Source: Phycisphaerales bacterium (GTDB lineage Bacteria; Planctomycetota; Phycisphaerae; Sedimentisphaerales; Anaerobacaceae). From it: a stretch of 37,153 nt of DNA. The stretch spans positions 3,762,287 to 3,799,439 of the forward strand of contig CP070678.1 of NCBI GenBank assembly GCA_020352515.1, written 5' to 3'. Below the pieces are notes generated by a model. That model was not told where the DNA came from, searched no databases, and saw only the letters and a program-made list of their open reading frames with translations. This document shows positions 7,379-15,906 of this stretch, piece by piece; within the stretch, counting starts at the first letter, position 1; every line of letters begins with the position of its first letter. The translations under genes and the position numbers were made by a program.

Positions 7379-8407
7379 TCAGAAGCTCCAGCCGACGCCG
7401 AGCAGGTACTTAATATCGGTGCTGCCCGAGCCCTGAGCCGGTGTGGCGTCATAGTCAAATATGACCTTGAAGTTCGTGAACATGTTCTCGGTAAGATTGG
7501 TGCGAAGTTCGGCCGTCGAGGTCAGATAATAGTCGGAGATTTTCTCCGTGCTCGGATAATACGTCAGCTCGTGGATGAACTTGACGATTTTGACCAGTTT
7601 CTTGTCAAAATGGTAGCCAAGCTGGGCCGAGAGTCTGCTGTCGCCGTCGCTCTGGTCGTCATATTTCTCATAGACAGAAGCCAGACCGGCCTCGGTAGAG
7701 AAGTTCATGTCGTCCGATTCGACCCACTGGTAGCCGCCACCACCACCGATGATTACCCGCCGGTCAAGGTCGGCAATGCTGTCCTTTTCGTAGCGCCCGT
7801 CCAAATAACCGTAGAGCCTCTTGGTAAAGAAGTAGTCATATTTTCCTCTGGTCCTCCACCAGTCTTCGGTTGTTTTCTTATCCCCGGTGTCGGGGTCCAC
7901 CTGGCGTCCCCTTGCGTAGTCGGCGCCAAGGGTCGTGCGGTCCTTTTCCGTGCGTCTGCTGAGGTTAGCGCTTGCACTTACGGAGTCGGTCTGGGTGTTG
8001 CCGTGGGTGGACGTAAACGCACCGGAGAGATTGCCGGTCCACTTCGGTCTTGGTTTCTCGGGCGGGTTTATAGAAAGTACCGATCCGGTTTCGAATTCCT
8101 GCGCTTTCAGCGCCGGACCGGTCTCAATAGCGAATCGCCGTTCGGTCGTGGCCGAAACCTTCTGGTTTATGACCGTTCCATCGGCGAGGTGGATTTGAAT
8201 TGGGACATCACTGCTGAAGGTTTGTACGTCGTTTATGTCCACGGTCACCTTGCCCGCCAACACCGAGTCGAAGATCAGCTTGCCGTCGACAAGCTGCACG
8301 ATCTTGCCGGTGAGGCGGTCGCCGTTTTTGAACAGAAGCTCGTCTGCATCAGCCGGGCACGCGAATGCTGCCAAAGTCAGACACATCAACAGCACTGATC
8401 GAGTCAT
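7379..8407 (-). CDS. DUF481 family outer-membrane beta-barrel protein
   Basis: This 342-residue protein has a signal peptide (cleavage near C-P-A-D-A-D, about residue 20). Residues 22-110 form a small beta domain with the pattern F-K-N-G-D-R-L-T-G-K-I and A-D-G-T-V-I. A DUF481 barrel (about 115-342) follows, with repeated amphipathic strands such as N-L-S-G-A-F-T-S-T-H-G-N-T-Q-T-D-S and the terminal G-V-G-W-S-F. Ending in Phe after alternating strands is the usual signature for outer-membrane assembly by BAM. AAAGGAG precedes the ATG. Function within the family is mostly unknown; related proteins are described as salt-induced outer-membrane proteins. It lies 100 bp after the catalase gene on the same strand. 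Confidence 0.87.
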   Translation of the reverse strand: MTRSVLLMCLTLAAFACPADADELLFKNGDRLTGKIVQLVDGKLIFDSVLAGKVTVDINDVQTFSSDVPIQIHLADGTVINQKVSATTERRFAIETGPALKAQEFETGSVLSINPPEKPRPKWTGNLSGAFTSTHGNTQTDSVSASANLSRRTEKDRTTLGADYARGRQVDPDTGDKKTTEDWWRTRGKYDYFFTKRLYGYLDGRYEKDSIADLDRRVIIGGGGGYQWVESDDMNFSTEAGLASVYEKYDDQSDGDSRLSAQLGYHFDKKLVKIVKFIHELTYYPSTEKISDYYLTSTAELRTNLTENMFTNFKVIFDYDATPAQGSGSTDIKYLLGVGWSF

Positions 8408-8507
8408 GATGCCATCTCCTTTCCCTTTTCACGGGTCTTAAAACCGAACCGGCCGGATGAGCCGCTATGCTCCCAGCCACTCTATTTGCACTGCTTGGCC
8501 CTTTGTA

Positions 8508-9944
8508 CTAAAAACCAAGTCCTTCGGCAATTCCGTCGCCATAGTCTTGATCCGCCCTTCGGAAGTGAGCCACCATCTTTTCCTGCAATTGTCTTGGGAC
8601 CTTCTTCAGGCTGTTCGTGATATTGAGGATCAGCCGCTTCTGTTCGTCCGGCGGCAGGAGCCGGAACAGATTACCGGGCTGAACGTAATCGTCATCCACC
8701 CCGCGTTTCTGATCATACCGATCCGCATCACCGGAAATCTTCAGCGGCGGCTCGGCATAAGCGGGATCGGCCTTCGGCCCACCGAGACTGTTCGGCTCAT
8801 AATTCACCGATGCCCCACCATTTCCATCGAATCGCATATAGCCGTCTCTCTGATAGTTGCACACAGCCGCTTTCGGGCGGTTGATCGGGAGGCTCTCGTA
8901 ATTGACACCCAGCCGGTATCGATGGGCGTCCGCATAGGAAAAGACGCGAGCCTGCAGCATTTTGCACGGAGAGAACGAAATCCCGGGCACAACGTTTGCG
9001 GGCGAAAAGGCGGACTGCTCTACTTCCGCGAAGTAGTTCTCAGGATTCCGGTTCAATTCCATCCGGCCCACTTCAACAAGCGGATAATCCCCATGGGGCC
9101 AGACCTTGGTCAGGTCAAAAGGATTCCAACGGTAATTCCCCGCGTCGACCTCCGGCATCACCTGAACGTAGAATGTCCACTTGGGGTATTCCCCGCGCTC
9201 TATCGCCTCAAACAACTGCCTTGTGTGATAATCCGGATCGTCGCCGGCGATGCGGTCAGCCTCCTGCTGCATCATGTTCTGAATACCCTGCTGGGTCTTG
9301 AAGTGGAACTTAACCCAGAAGCGTTCGTTTTTGCCGTTGATGAAACTGTAAGTGTGGCTGCCGTAACCGTTCATGTACGGGATGCCCTTAGGAATTCCAC
9401 GATCGGAGAACAGGATCGTCACCTGATGCAAGGATTCCGGAACTTGAGACCAAAAATCCCACCACATCGTGTGGCTTCTCAAGTTGCTCTGGGCCATCCG
9501 TTTCTGGGTGTGGATGAAATCCGGAAACTTCATGGCGTCTCGTATGAAGAATACAGGGGTATTGTTGCCCACCATGTCCCAGTTGCCTTCTTCCGTGTAG
9601 AATTTCAACGCAAAGCCCCGGACGTCCCTCACGGTATCAGCCGAGCCCTTTTCGCCCGCCACGGTCGAAAAGCGGCCGAACATCTCGGTCTTCTTGCCCA
9701 CTTCGCAGAATATTCTGGCCTTGGTATATTCTGTGATGTCGTTTGTTACGGTGAAGACGCCGTGGGCGCCGGCGGCCTTGGCATGTACTACCCGTTCGGG
9801 AATCCTCTCGCGGTTGAAGTGTGCGAGCTTCTCAAGCAGAAAGTGGTCCTGTAATAATGTCGGACCACGTTCGCCGGCGGTAAGGGAGTTCTGGTTGTCG
9901 CTGACAGGAATGCCGGCGGCGGTGGTTAGTGTCTTCTCTTTCAT
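8508..9944 (-). CDS. katA: Monofunctional haem catalase
   Basis: This 478-residue protein is a small-subunit (clade 3-like) haem catalase that converts hydrogen peroxide to water and oxygen. The distal site is present, with [12 protein letters not shown] holding catalytic His54 and [13 protein letters not shown] holding the catalytic Asn (127/128). The proximal haem-ligand motif is [14 protein letters not shown]. Length fits the clade, with no C-terminal flavodoxin-like domain. AAAGGAC precedes the ATG. There is no signal peptide, so it acts in the cytoplasm. It lies 73 bp after the MscS channel gene on the same strand. The symbol follows family habit; orthology was not tested. Confidence 0.96.
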   Translation of the reverse strand: MKEKTLTTAAGIPVSDNQNSLTAGERGPTLLQDHFLLEKLAHFNRERIPERVVHAKAAGAHGVFTVTNDITEYTKARIFCEVGKKTEMFGRFSTVAGEKGSADTVRDVRGFALKFYTEEGNWDMVGNNTPVFFIRDAMKFPDFIHTQKRMAQSNLRSHTMWWDFWSQVPESLHQVTILFSDRGIPKGIPYMNGYGSHTYSFINGKNERFWVKFHFKTQQGIQNMMQQEADRIAGDDPDYHTRQLFEAIERGEYPKWTFYVQVMPEVDAGNYRWNPFDLTKVWPHGDYPLVEVGRMELNRNPENYFAEVEQSAFSPANVVPGISFSPCKMLQARVFSYADAHRYRLGVNYESLPINRPKAAVCNYQRDGYMRFDGNGGASVNYEPNSLGGPKADPAYAEPPLKISGDADRYDQKRGVDDDYVQPGNLFRLLPPDEQKRLILNITNSLKKVPRQLQEKMVAHFRRADQDYGDGIAEGLGF

Positions 9945-10017
9945 TTGTGTGTCCTTTCAAATCTGTGAAGAGCACGACGTCGGCGCCCTCACCATGCTCT
10001 AATCCACAGGGGTTGAG

Positions 10018-10848
10018 TTAGACAGCCTTTGCACCGGGTGCGGGCCCATTCTTGACGTGGATATCGCGCTGGGGAAACGGTATAGTGATGCCACCATTGT
10101 CCAGAGCCACCTTGATTTTCTCGGTAACCGCGAAGCGAACAGCCCAGTAGTCGGCGGTCCTGACCCATGGACGAACAACGAAATTGACGCTGCTGTCACC
10201 AAGTTCAGAGACGGCCACGGTCGGCGGAGGGTCTTTCAGAATCCGATCTTCCTGCGCCAGGACACCTTCGATGATCTCTCGGGCCTTGCTCAGGTCGTCC
10301 TCATAGGACACCCCCACTGTCATATCTACCCGCCGCGTCCCGTTTACGGTATAGTTCTCTATTTTCCCGCCGGTCACCTGTGAATTGGGAACTATAATTC
10401 GCACGTTGTCGGGCGAATCGAGAATGGTGTTGAGAATCTGCACTTCCCTGACGGTTCCCTTGACCCCACCGACCTCAACGAAATCGCCGACCCTTACGGG
10501 CCTGAATATGACCATCAGAATGCCGGCCGCGAAGTTGGACAAAGATCCCTGCCAGGCCAGGCCTATCGCCAGGCCTACGGCGCCCAACGCCACCACCGCC
10601 GAGGAGGTCCTTACGCCCGCCTTCTCAAGTGCGGCAATAATGACAAACGCAAGTATCGCAATATACAGGGCATTCTGGGCAAAACGCACGAGTATCGGCG
10701 CCACTTTGGCTTTGGTCATCACCTTCGCAACCAGCTTCGAAATCACCTTCGCCAGCCAGCGCCCGATTACAAAGATCAGTATTGCGGCAATAATGTCCAG
10801 GCCGTATTCCGCAAGATATCCATATATCTGTTTCAATATGTCTTCCAT
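10018..10848 (-). CDS. MscS-type small-conductance mechanosensitive channel
   Basis: This 276-residue protein has the core MscS architecture. There are three N-terminal membrane helices (about 16-35, 58-78 and 85-115); the third is the Gly/Ala-rich pore helix V-V-A-L-G-A-V-G-L-A-I-G-L-A-W-Q. The beta domain opens with F-R-P-V-R-V-G-D-F-V-E-V-G-G, followed by I-I-V-P-N-S-Q-V, and then the alpha/beta C-terminal domain. The length is that of simple E. coli-type MscS, which opens under membrane tension to release solutes in hypo-osmotic shock. AAGGAG precedes the ATG. It may share a transcript with the downstream catalase. Confidence 0.95.
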   Translation of the reverse strand: MEDILKQIYGYLAEYGLDIIAAILIFVIGRWLAKVISKLVAKVMTKAKVAPILVRFAQNALYIAILAFVIIAALEKAGVRTSSAVVALGAVGLAIGLAWQGSLSNFAAGILMVIFRPVRVGDFVEVGGVKGTVREVQILNTILDSPDNVRIIVPNSQVTGGKIENYTVNGTRRVDMTVGVSYEDDLSKAREIIEGVLAQEDRILKDPPPTVAVSELGDSSVNFVVRPWVRTADYWAVRFAVTEKIKVALDNGGITIPFPQRDIHVKNGPAPGAKAV

Positions 10849-11070
10849 AGCAATCTCTCCTTATTCGCATTGCAGAATGTTATGCAAATTCCGCCGACAC
10901 ATTATTCTACAGCCATGACTGAACGTCTGCCTCGGAGGTTAGACGGGCCACCTCCAAACTTCCCCGGCGCCTTATGGAACTTAGCGGCGGCAGCCGTTCG
11001 TTTCGGCACTGACCTGCAGTCGAGTCCACGAAAAGGCCTTTGCCCCGTCCGGGCCAGGCATTGGAATCCT

Positions 11071-11550
11071 TCAGACCTGAGAAAACCGCCCGCAGTTGAC
11101 ACCCGCGTGCGCCAGCCTGGCCGCAGTTTTCTCACTGATGTAAACCTTGCCCCCGAGAACCTGCCGTATTGCCGGCACAATTGCTGAGGCGATCTCGTGC
11201 TTCACAACATATCCCATCGCGCCCGCTTTGAAGGCGCGTTCACAAGAAGCCGAATGGTCGTCCAGGGATAGAACCAGAATCGGCATGCTGGGCCACTTGA
11301 CCCTCAACTCCTCGACAAGACAGGCGCCGGTAGAGCCCTTTAGAGACAGATCGATTATCGCCATATCAATCTGCTGCTGGTCTATGTTACCCGAAATGCC
11401 CGATGCGCTGTCCGCCTCTGCACAGACCATCAGGTCCGGCTGCTGGTTGACAAGCTCTACCAATGCCTGGCGTATGACGGGGTGATTCTCAACGATTAGG
11501 ATTCTTGTTCTACGCAGACTTTTCCGATCAGCCGCATCGTTCCGGCACAT
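11071..11550 (-). CDS. Receiver-only response regulator, truncated NarL-type paralogue
   Basis: This 159-residue protein aligns almost position for position with the receiver domain of the regulator encoded just upstream. The phospho-acceptor Asp67, Ser95 and Lys117 are conserved. The acidic pair that binds Mg2+ is changed from D-D to E-N (residues 21-22), in R-I-L-I-V-E-N-H-P-V. After the receiver (Y-I-S-E-K-T-A-A-R-L) the protein ends with 11 unrelated residues, so the LuxR-type DNA-binding domain is missing, and I find no trace of it in other frames down to 10870. I start it at ATG 11550, which has GGAAG four bases upstream. The 297 bp before it hold no gene. It may be a decaying duplicate or a phosphate sink for the same kinase. 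Confidence 0.78.
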   Translation of the reverse strand: MCRNDAADRKSLRRTRILIVENHPVIRQALVELVNQQPDLMVCAEADSASGISGNIDQQQIDMAIIDLSLKGSTGACLVEELRVKWPSMPILVLSLDDHSASCERAFKAGAMGYVVKHEIASAIVPAIRQVLGGKVYISEKTAARLAHAGVNCGRFSQV

Positions 11551-11847
11551 AATACTTCCACAGGCATAGATCCACACGAGATATGGAGACTGCCCGATGT
11601 CCAGCGGGGCCGCCGCTAACAGCGGTGCTCTGCAACCACGTGTCCTTTACAATTAGAAATAATAGCCAAAACATTGCCTGTGTAAATCGGCGGAAACACT
11701 CTATTGGCCATAGGCGTAATCTCTTTTGTTTGCATAGGGGAAATGACCTATGGCAGGTGTGTCGTTGGACCATCCGAGTTGCTAAGGACTGCGGTCTTGA
11801 TCATCCGCAAAGAATGTCTTCAGATAGCCAAAGGCAACCGGACCCTG

Positions 11848-12537
11848 TTACCCGCTGCCCTTGCTGGCAACCCACTGCACGGCGTATTGGCGCAACTGGG
11901 CGGCATTTGACAGCCTCAGTTTCTCCTTGACGTTCGCCCGATATGTTTCGATAGTTTTTGTGCTGAGGTGCAGTCTTTCCGCTATCTGGTGGGTTCCGTA
12001 ACCCTGTCCTATCAAGCTGAAAACCTGGAACTCGCGGTCGCTGAGGCACTCCACGCCCGAGGACTCCGACCCGGGTGCGGCGCCCACAAGCTTACTCAGC
12101 ATCTTGCCGGCCATCGCCTCACTCACGTACGTCTCACCGCCGAGCACCCTCCGGATTGCGGCGATTACCTTGTCGGTAGCTTCCTGTTTCATGATATAAC
12201 CCTTAGCGCCCGCCCGGAGCGCTCGCTCTGCGTAGAGAGACTCGTCGTGCATGGAAAGGGTCAGAATGGGTAGATTCGGGTGGCGGACCCTGATGTCCTT
12301 TATCAGCTCCAAACCGCTGGTTTCCTTGAGGGTAATGTCAACGATGGCCATATCCGGTTTCAACTGCTCAATGACCCCCACGGCCTGGTTGGCGTCGTCC
12401 GCTTCGCCGCACACTGTCAAATCCGGCTCCTCGTTGATTAGATCTGCAAGGCCCTGCCTGAAGACGGGATGATCGTCCACCACGACTATCCTTGTCTTGG
12501 CCCCATCCGAACGATTTCGTGTTCTTTTGTTGACCAT
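11848..12537 (-). CDS. NarL/FixJ-type response regulator (receiver plus LuxR HTH)
   Basis: This 229-residue protein has a receiver domain at residues 14-130 and a LuxR-type helix-turn-helix at about 160-225. The acidic pair Asp21-Asp22 (V-V-D-D-H-P-V-F-R-Q-G-L), phospho-acceptor Asp67 (A-I-V-D-I-T-L), Ser95 and Lys117 are all present. The DNA-binding part reads L-S-D-R-E-F-Q-V-F-S-L-I-G-Q-G and then I-A-E-R-L-H-L-S-T-K-T-I-E-T-Y. Its start lies 9 bp after the stop of the histidine kinase gene and has AGAGGTG upstream, so the two form a two-component operon. It should be a DNA-binding transcription factor activated by phosphorylation from that kinase. Confidence 0.95.
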   Translation of the reverse strand: MVNKRTRNRSDGAKTRIVVVDDHPVFRQGLADLINEEPDLTVCGEADDANQAVGVIEQLKPDMAIVDITLKETSGLELIKDIRVRHPNLPILTLSMHDESLYAERALRAGAKGYIMKQEATDKVIAAIRRVLGGETYVSEAMAGKMLSKLVGAAPGSESSGVECLSDREFQVFSLIGQGYGTHQIAERLHLSTKTIETYRANVKEKLRLSNAAQLRQYAVQWVASKGSG

Positions 12538-12546
12538 CAGTCACCT

Positions 12547-13968
12547 CTAATTTCCACCGCCTCTAAGTCTGTTCGGGAATACGCAAGTGACCTTCGCCCC
12601 TCCGTCTGCGCCCCTGCCAATTTCGAGCGAGCCGTCAATCAGTCGGGCGCGGTAGTCCATAGTCTTTAGTCCCATTCCGCCGTGCTCGTTTTGTCCTTCG
12701 GGAAAACCGGTCCCGTCGTTGCTCACCGTCAATTTGAACTTGTCCTCTTGGTAAGTGAGCTCCATGTGAATGCTCTTGGCGCTGCCGTGCTTTATGGCGT
12801 TGGCGATTGCCTCCTGAGCGATACGATAAACGTTTTTTGCAACCGCCACGTCGTTTAGTGCAGGAGCATTGCTACACTCAAAAGAGCAGCAGACACCGAA
12901 GTCTTCCGTGCTCGTCGCCAGCTCCTGAAGGGCCGAGACCAGACCTCCGGTTTCCAAATCCATGGGACTAAGCCCCTTTGCCAGGCGCCGTGTCTGCTCG
13001 GCGGTCTTGTCAACAAGATTTGCGACCTTCCTCGCATAGGAGGCCTCGCCGGGCAGGCTGGCCGCGATTTTCTGTTCGAGCACCTTGACCATCAAGCCAA
13101 TTCCGGCAAGAAGCTGACCGATACTGTCATGAAGTTCCTGTCCAATCCGCCTCTGTACGCGCTCGCTGATATCGAGAATGCCCTCCTCGAGATGCCTGCG
13201 CTCCTTGACCTGCTCGGTCAGGTCGGCATACGGCCGAACAACACCCGTTTGAAAAATGGCCTTGTACACAAGATAGAAGGAGGCCAGCTTGAGGAAATGC
13301 CCGACTTTGTTTGCAGGGCCGTAGACGTCTTCGTAGAGCGTGAAAGACAATTCGGAGGCTCCCGTCAGGATTATTGCACCCACCAGTAATCTCAATACCC
13401 GCGGCTCGAAGCTGCTGCGCTTCTTTGCCAGCAGCACTATTGCAGCAGCAAGAGTTGCGATGATGACGTACTCGCTTGCCTTCTTGAACACCGTCAAGCC
13501 CGCTTCTTCCGTAAAACAGACGGGGAAGAACTGCCAGTAGAAAATAGACGCAAGAAGAAGCAGACTAATCAGGGCAAAGGTTGCAAACACCAATCGTACA
13601 TTGACCTTTCTGCCAAGAAGCAATGGAGCGGTCAGCATGGAAAGGCTTTCAACATAGCGGGCGCTTATCCACAGTTGGGCGGCTAGGTTGCCCGGGTCCC
13701 TCTTGAAGATGTTCACCCCCTTGTACGCCAACGTATGGACCATGTCGATGCCACCGATAAAGAAATACGCAATTCCCAGGAAGAGCAGGTAGGCATTGTC
13801 CACGTACGTGCGGGTGTTCCAGATTAACATGAAGATACTGAAGGCCACTACAATGGCAAACATCTCAACAGAAGTGTGGAAAAGGGGATAACTTTTAAGG
13901 CCCATTACATAAAGGCCCAGGAAGACGCATGTGCCGGTTAGTATGCTTTTCTGCGTATTGGACAACAC
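12547..13968 (-). CDS. MASE3-type sensor histidine kinase (HisKA_3 family)
   Basis: This is a kinase of about 473 residues. The N-terminal 230 residues contain about seven to eight membrane helices and match a MASE3-type membrane sensor (M-V-H-T-L-A-Y-K-G-V and an A-A-Q-L-W-I-S-A-R-Y-V-E-S segment). A short coiled coil leads into a HisKA_3 dimerisation domain with phospho-acceptor His280 in Q-E-L-H-D-S-I-G-Q-L-L. An HATPase domain follows, with N-V-Y-R-I-A-Q-E-A-I-A-N-A-I-K-H, N-D-G-T-G-F and G-G-M-G-L-K-T-M. The start is non-ATG. AGGAG lies 9 bp before GTG 13968, while the in-frame TTG at 13974 abuts the binding site. It is cotranscribed with the NarL-type regulator 9 bp downstream. The ligand is unknown. 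Confidence 0.92.
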   Translation of the reverse strand: MLSNTQKSILTGTCVFLGLYVMGLKSYPLFHTSVEMFAIVVAFSIFMLIWNTRTYVDNAYLLFLGIAYFFIGGIDMVHTLAYKGVNIFKRDPGNLAAQLWISARYVESLSMLTAPLLLGRKVNVRLVFATFALISLLLLASIFYWQFFPVCFTEEAGLTVFKKASEYVIIATLAAAIVLLAKKRSSFEPRVLRLLVGAIILTGASELSFTLYEDVYGPANKVGHFLKLASFYLVYKAIFQTGVVRPYADLTEQVKERRHLEEGILDISERVQRRIGQELHDSIGQLLAGIGLMVKVLEQKIAASLPGEASYARKVANLVDKTAEQTRRLAKGLSPMDLETGGLVSALQELATSTEDFGVCCSFECSNAPALNDVAVAKNVYRIAQEAIANAIKHGSAKSIHMELTYQEDKFKLTVSNDGTGFPEGQNEHGGMGLKTMDYRARLIDGSLEIGRGADGGAKVTCVFPNRLRGGGN

Positions 13969-14038
13969 GGACAACCTCTCCTGAATCGAGATTCCTGCTC
14001 GGACCTGACAATCAACGTCTAAGACGAATCGGGTGGCA

Positions 14039-14068
14039 GATATATGCCGAGTCTCCCAAGAATCACAA
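14039..14068 (-). promoter_or_regulatory. Candidate promoter of the histidine kinase operon
   Basis: On the minus strand, TTGTGA (14063-14068) and TATATC (14039-14044) are 18 bp apart and about 70 bp before the kinase start. Each matches consensus at 4 of 6 positions. This is a moderate match supported mainly by location. Confidence 0.35.
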
Positions 14069-14448
14069 CATCGTTCGAGTGTTCAAACCATGTTAGCCTT
14101 TTCACGAATGGAAAATCAAGAAGATTTATGCCGACCAGGCACAAAACAACACAATTTGGTCGCGTCCCGCCCGTGGAGCGGGAGAAGTCGCCCAATGCAC
14201 GCGGCCGGAGTGTGATTCCTGGTCCGGGCCCGTGCTCTAAGGTACAGGGAGGGCGTGAAGCCCGCACCTGTTCGATCTCGTGGGGGTGCCGGGCGGCCTG
14301 GGAAGCCGGTTTGTGCAATCAAATTCAGAAGCACGCAGTGATCGGCGAAAAACCGCCGAAAGAGGTTTACAATCACAGGCAGTATCCACCTGCCTCATGA
14401 CTTTCCACAGAGCTTGAGCCGCTTGGCGGACAGGACCGTGTCGACCAG
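14069..14448. other. Intergenic region, no convincing gene
   Basis: Short frames are open on both strands, but none has a ribosome binding site, a domain or family-like composition. I see no clear terminator for the lipoprotein gene that ends at 14449. Confidence 0.5.
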
Positions 14449-14814
14449 CTAAAACTCCAGGCCGGACAAATCCCCGCCTTTCTTTTTCAACTCATTAAAA
14501 TAGATAAAGTAACGATCTGTCAGAGCGGAAATAGATTTGTTGACGCTGTCGATCTCGCCTTTGAGGCTGGTAACGTCGGGAGTGTCTTTCAATTTGAGAA
14601 ATATCTTGTCGGCCTCGCTGGTCTTAGCGGCCGCGGCTTCCTTGTACTTCATTGCCATCGTCCGCAACTGCTTGGCGTTCATCTTTTCGGCTTCGGCCTT
14701 GACCTCGTCAAGCGGCCTGTTCTCATCGACCTTTGGTTCTGCCGGTTTTTTGCATCCTGAAACCGCCAAAAGGCAGAGTATTAGCACTCGGCAGAGGGCG
14801 GAGCATCTTGCCAT
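14449..14814 (-). CDS. Small coiled-coil lipoprotein of unknown function
   Basis: This 121-residue protein has a lipoprotein signal: L-I-L-C-L-L-A-V-S-G-C, with the lipobox Cys at residue 20. The mature part is charged and helical (V-K-A-E-A-E-K-M-N-A-K-Q-L, then S-L-K-G-E-I-D-S-V-N-K-S-I-S-A-L), as in a coiled coil, and ends G-G-D-L-S-G-L-E-F. I start it at ATG 14814, which has GAAAGGA at a proper distance; an ATG two codons earlier abuts that site, and a longer upstream frame lacks one. No family recognised with certainty. It stands alone between two non-coding stretches, with inverted repeats upstream. Confidence 0.72.
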   Translation of the reverse strand: MARCSALCRVLILCLLAVSGCKKPAEPKVDENRPLDEVKAEAEKMNAKQLRTMAMKYKEAAAAKTSEADKIFLKLKDTPDVTSLKGEIDSVNKSISALTDRYFIYFNELKKKGGDLSGLEF

Positions 14815-14869
14815 CCTCATTCCTTTCAAGAGATAGACGCTTTTCGACGCGTCGTCCCGTATTGGATGA

Positions 14870-14913
14870 TTCACGTAAAGACTTTGTGAACCTAAACGTG
14901 ACGACTCTTTACG
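14870..14913 (-). promoter_or_regulatory. Nested inverted repeats upstream of the lipoprotein gene
   Basis: CGTAAAG (14874-14880) and CTTTACG (14907-14913) form a 7-bp inverted repeat, and TCACGT (14871-14876) with ACGTGA (14896-14901) a 6-bp one. TTCAC...GTGAA (14870-14874/14886-14890) surrounds AAAGACTTT. They lie 56-100 bp before the lipoprotein start, where an operator or leader structure would be. No promoter boxes are clear. Confidence 0.35.
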
Positions 14914-15348
14914 CAACCTTAACTGCTTCTCAACACTTGCCGAACGAACCAAGAGTAATTGCAATTATACGTCTTCGTCACGGTTAATCCAGAGATTTCA
15001 GACTACAGGATTGAACCTGACGCTCGGGAATCGATTCTACAAGACGATCATCAAATGGTCGATGCCTCCAACATCGAACCGCAGAGCCGTCTAAACAGCC
15101 CGCTCGACATGTCGCCGCCGGCTTTGCGCAGATAAACCACCGTCTAACCACATTGTGACGGGCTCGGCGAAGAACGTCAACAACGATATGTGCTCCCTGC
15201 AACCCGGCGCAACGCTTGATATAGAAGGTCTGTCCGGAGAGGCCGCTAATGCCCTCGTTCGAGCCGACAAAGAGAACTTCAAGCCAGACTGCCCGATGGT
15301 CGCCAACGGCCTAATACGCGATCCGGGGAACAGGGTTCCCAAATCAGT
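14914..15348. other. Intergenic region, no convincing gene
   Basis: There are no recognisable coding features. A small hairpin GGGAAC/GTTCCC (15326-15331/15335-15340, 3-base loop) sits beside the terminator that closes the Rrf2 operon. Short open frames here have no domain or ribosome binding site. Confidence 0.5.
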
Positions 15349-15407
15349 AAAAAGCCGCCGGGCAACCTAACGTGCTCTTTAACCAAATCGGAAGGTTGCT
15401 CGGCGGC
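15349..15407 (-). terminator. Strong rho-independent terminator
   Basis: Read on the minus strand, GCCGCCGAGCAACCT (15407-15393) pairs with AGGTTGCCCGGCGGC (15368-15354) with one mismatch in 15 bp, around a 24-base loop. TTTTT follows (15353-15349). It lies 133 bp after the Rrf2 stop codon. A second hairpin, GGCGGG/CCCGCC, sits just upstream (15411-15416/15427-15432). The stem and T-run are convincing; the long loop is unusual. Confidence 0.8.
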
Positions 15408-15539
15408 AAAGGCGGGCTACAGACAACCCGCCGTCATCAATGCTCTAAGGCGCACAACTCCCGTAGCGAGGCCTTCGCCGGTCCAAAGACTTCTGCCTGT
15501 AAATCCCTTTCGGGAACAACAAGGCCCCCAGCCGCCTCT

Positions 15540-15887
15540 TTACTTCTTTTTGTGGATGACGATCTTGCCCATCGCGTCGGAAAAGGCCTTTAGTGGGCCC
15601 TTCATTATGGTAAGGGGCGGGTCGGCATAGTTCAACTCGCCGCACGTCACCTTCCACAAGTCGAGCAGCGTCACGGTCTTTGCTCGTATCCTGACGCCGC
15701 CGATCCTTCCACGCTTGCACTCCACCACTCCGTGCTTGCTTAGCGTTTGGATGACCTTCTGCAAGTAGCCCACAGAGAATTTCAGAGTTTTCGCAATCTC
15801 TGCAGCCTGGATGTAGTCGGCAGTCTTGCGTTGTCCAAGAAACTGCACTGTTTCCACCGCCATTCCAAAATCCTGATTGAGTTTCAC
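15540..15887 (-). CDS. Rrf2 family transcriptional regulator
   Basis: This 115-residue winged-helix protein has the Rrf2 pattern: a Y-I-Q-A-A-E-I-A-K-T-L-K-F-S-V-G-Y-L-Q-K-V recognition region, then V-V-E-C-K-R-G-R-I-G-G-V, the wing with the family's Gly-Gly. Family sensors such as IscR and NsrR hold an Fe-S cluster with three clustered Cys. Here only two Cys are present, in E-C-K-R and V-T-C-G-E, so a classic cluster is unlikely. I start it at GTG 15887, which has AAGGAGG five bases upstream; a longer frame overlaps the upstream gene. It lies 19 bp after the aldo/keto reductase gene, so the two form an operon. Confidence 0.85.
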   Translation of the reverse strand: MKLNQDFGMAVETVQFLGQRKTADYIQAAEIAKTLKFSVGYLQKVIQTLSKHGVVECKRGRIGGVRIRAKTVTLLDLWKVTCGELNYADPPLTIMKGPLKAFSDAMGKIVIHKKK

Positions 15888-15906
15888 TGGTACCTCCTTC
15901 CCTACG

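Noticed and set aside
8457..9854. Long plus-strand open frame (465 codons) opposite the catalase gene
   Set aside because: It is the antisense shadow of a clear catalase; no ribosome binding site or domain.
10902..11180. Possible frameshifted LuxR DNA-binding domain for the receiver-only regulator
   Set aside because: Read in the available frames there is no helix-turn-helix pattern; the domain is absent rather than frameshifted.
15091..15342. Minus-strand frame beyond the terminator
   Set aside because: It lies after the transcription terminator, has no ribosome binding site and no recognised family.
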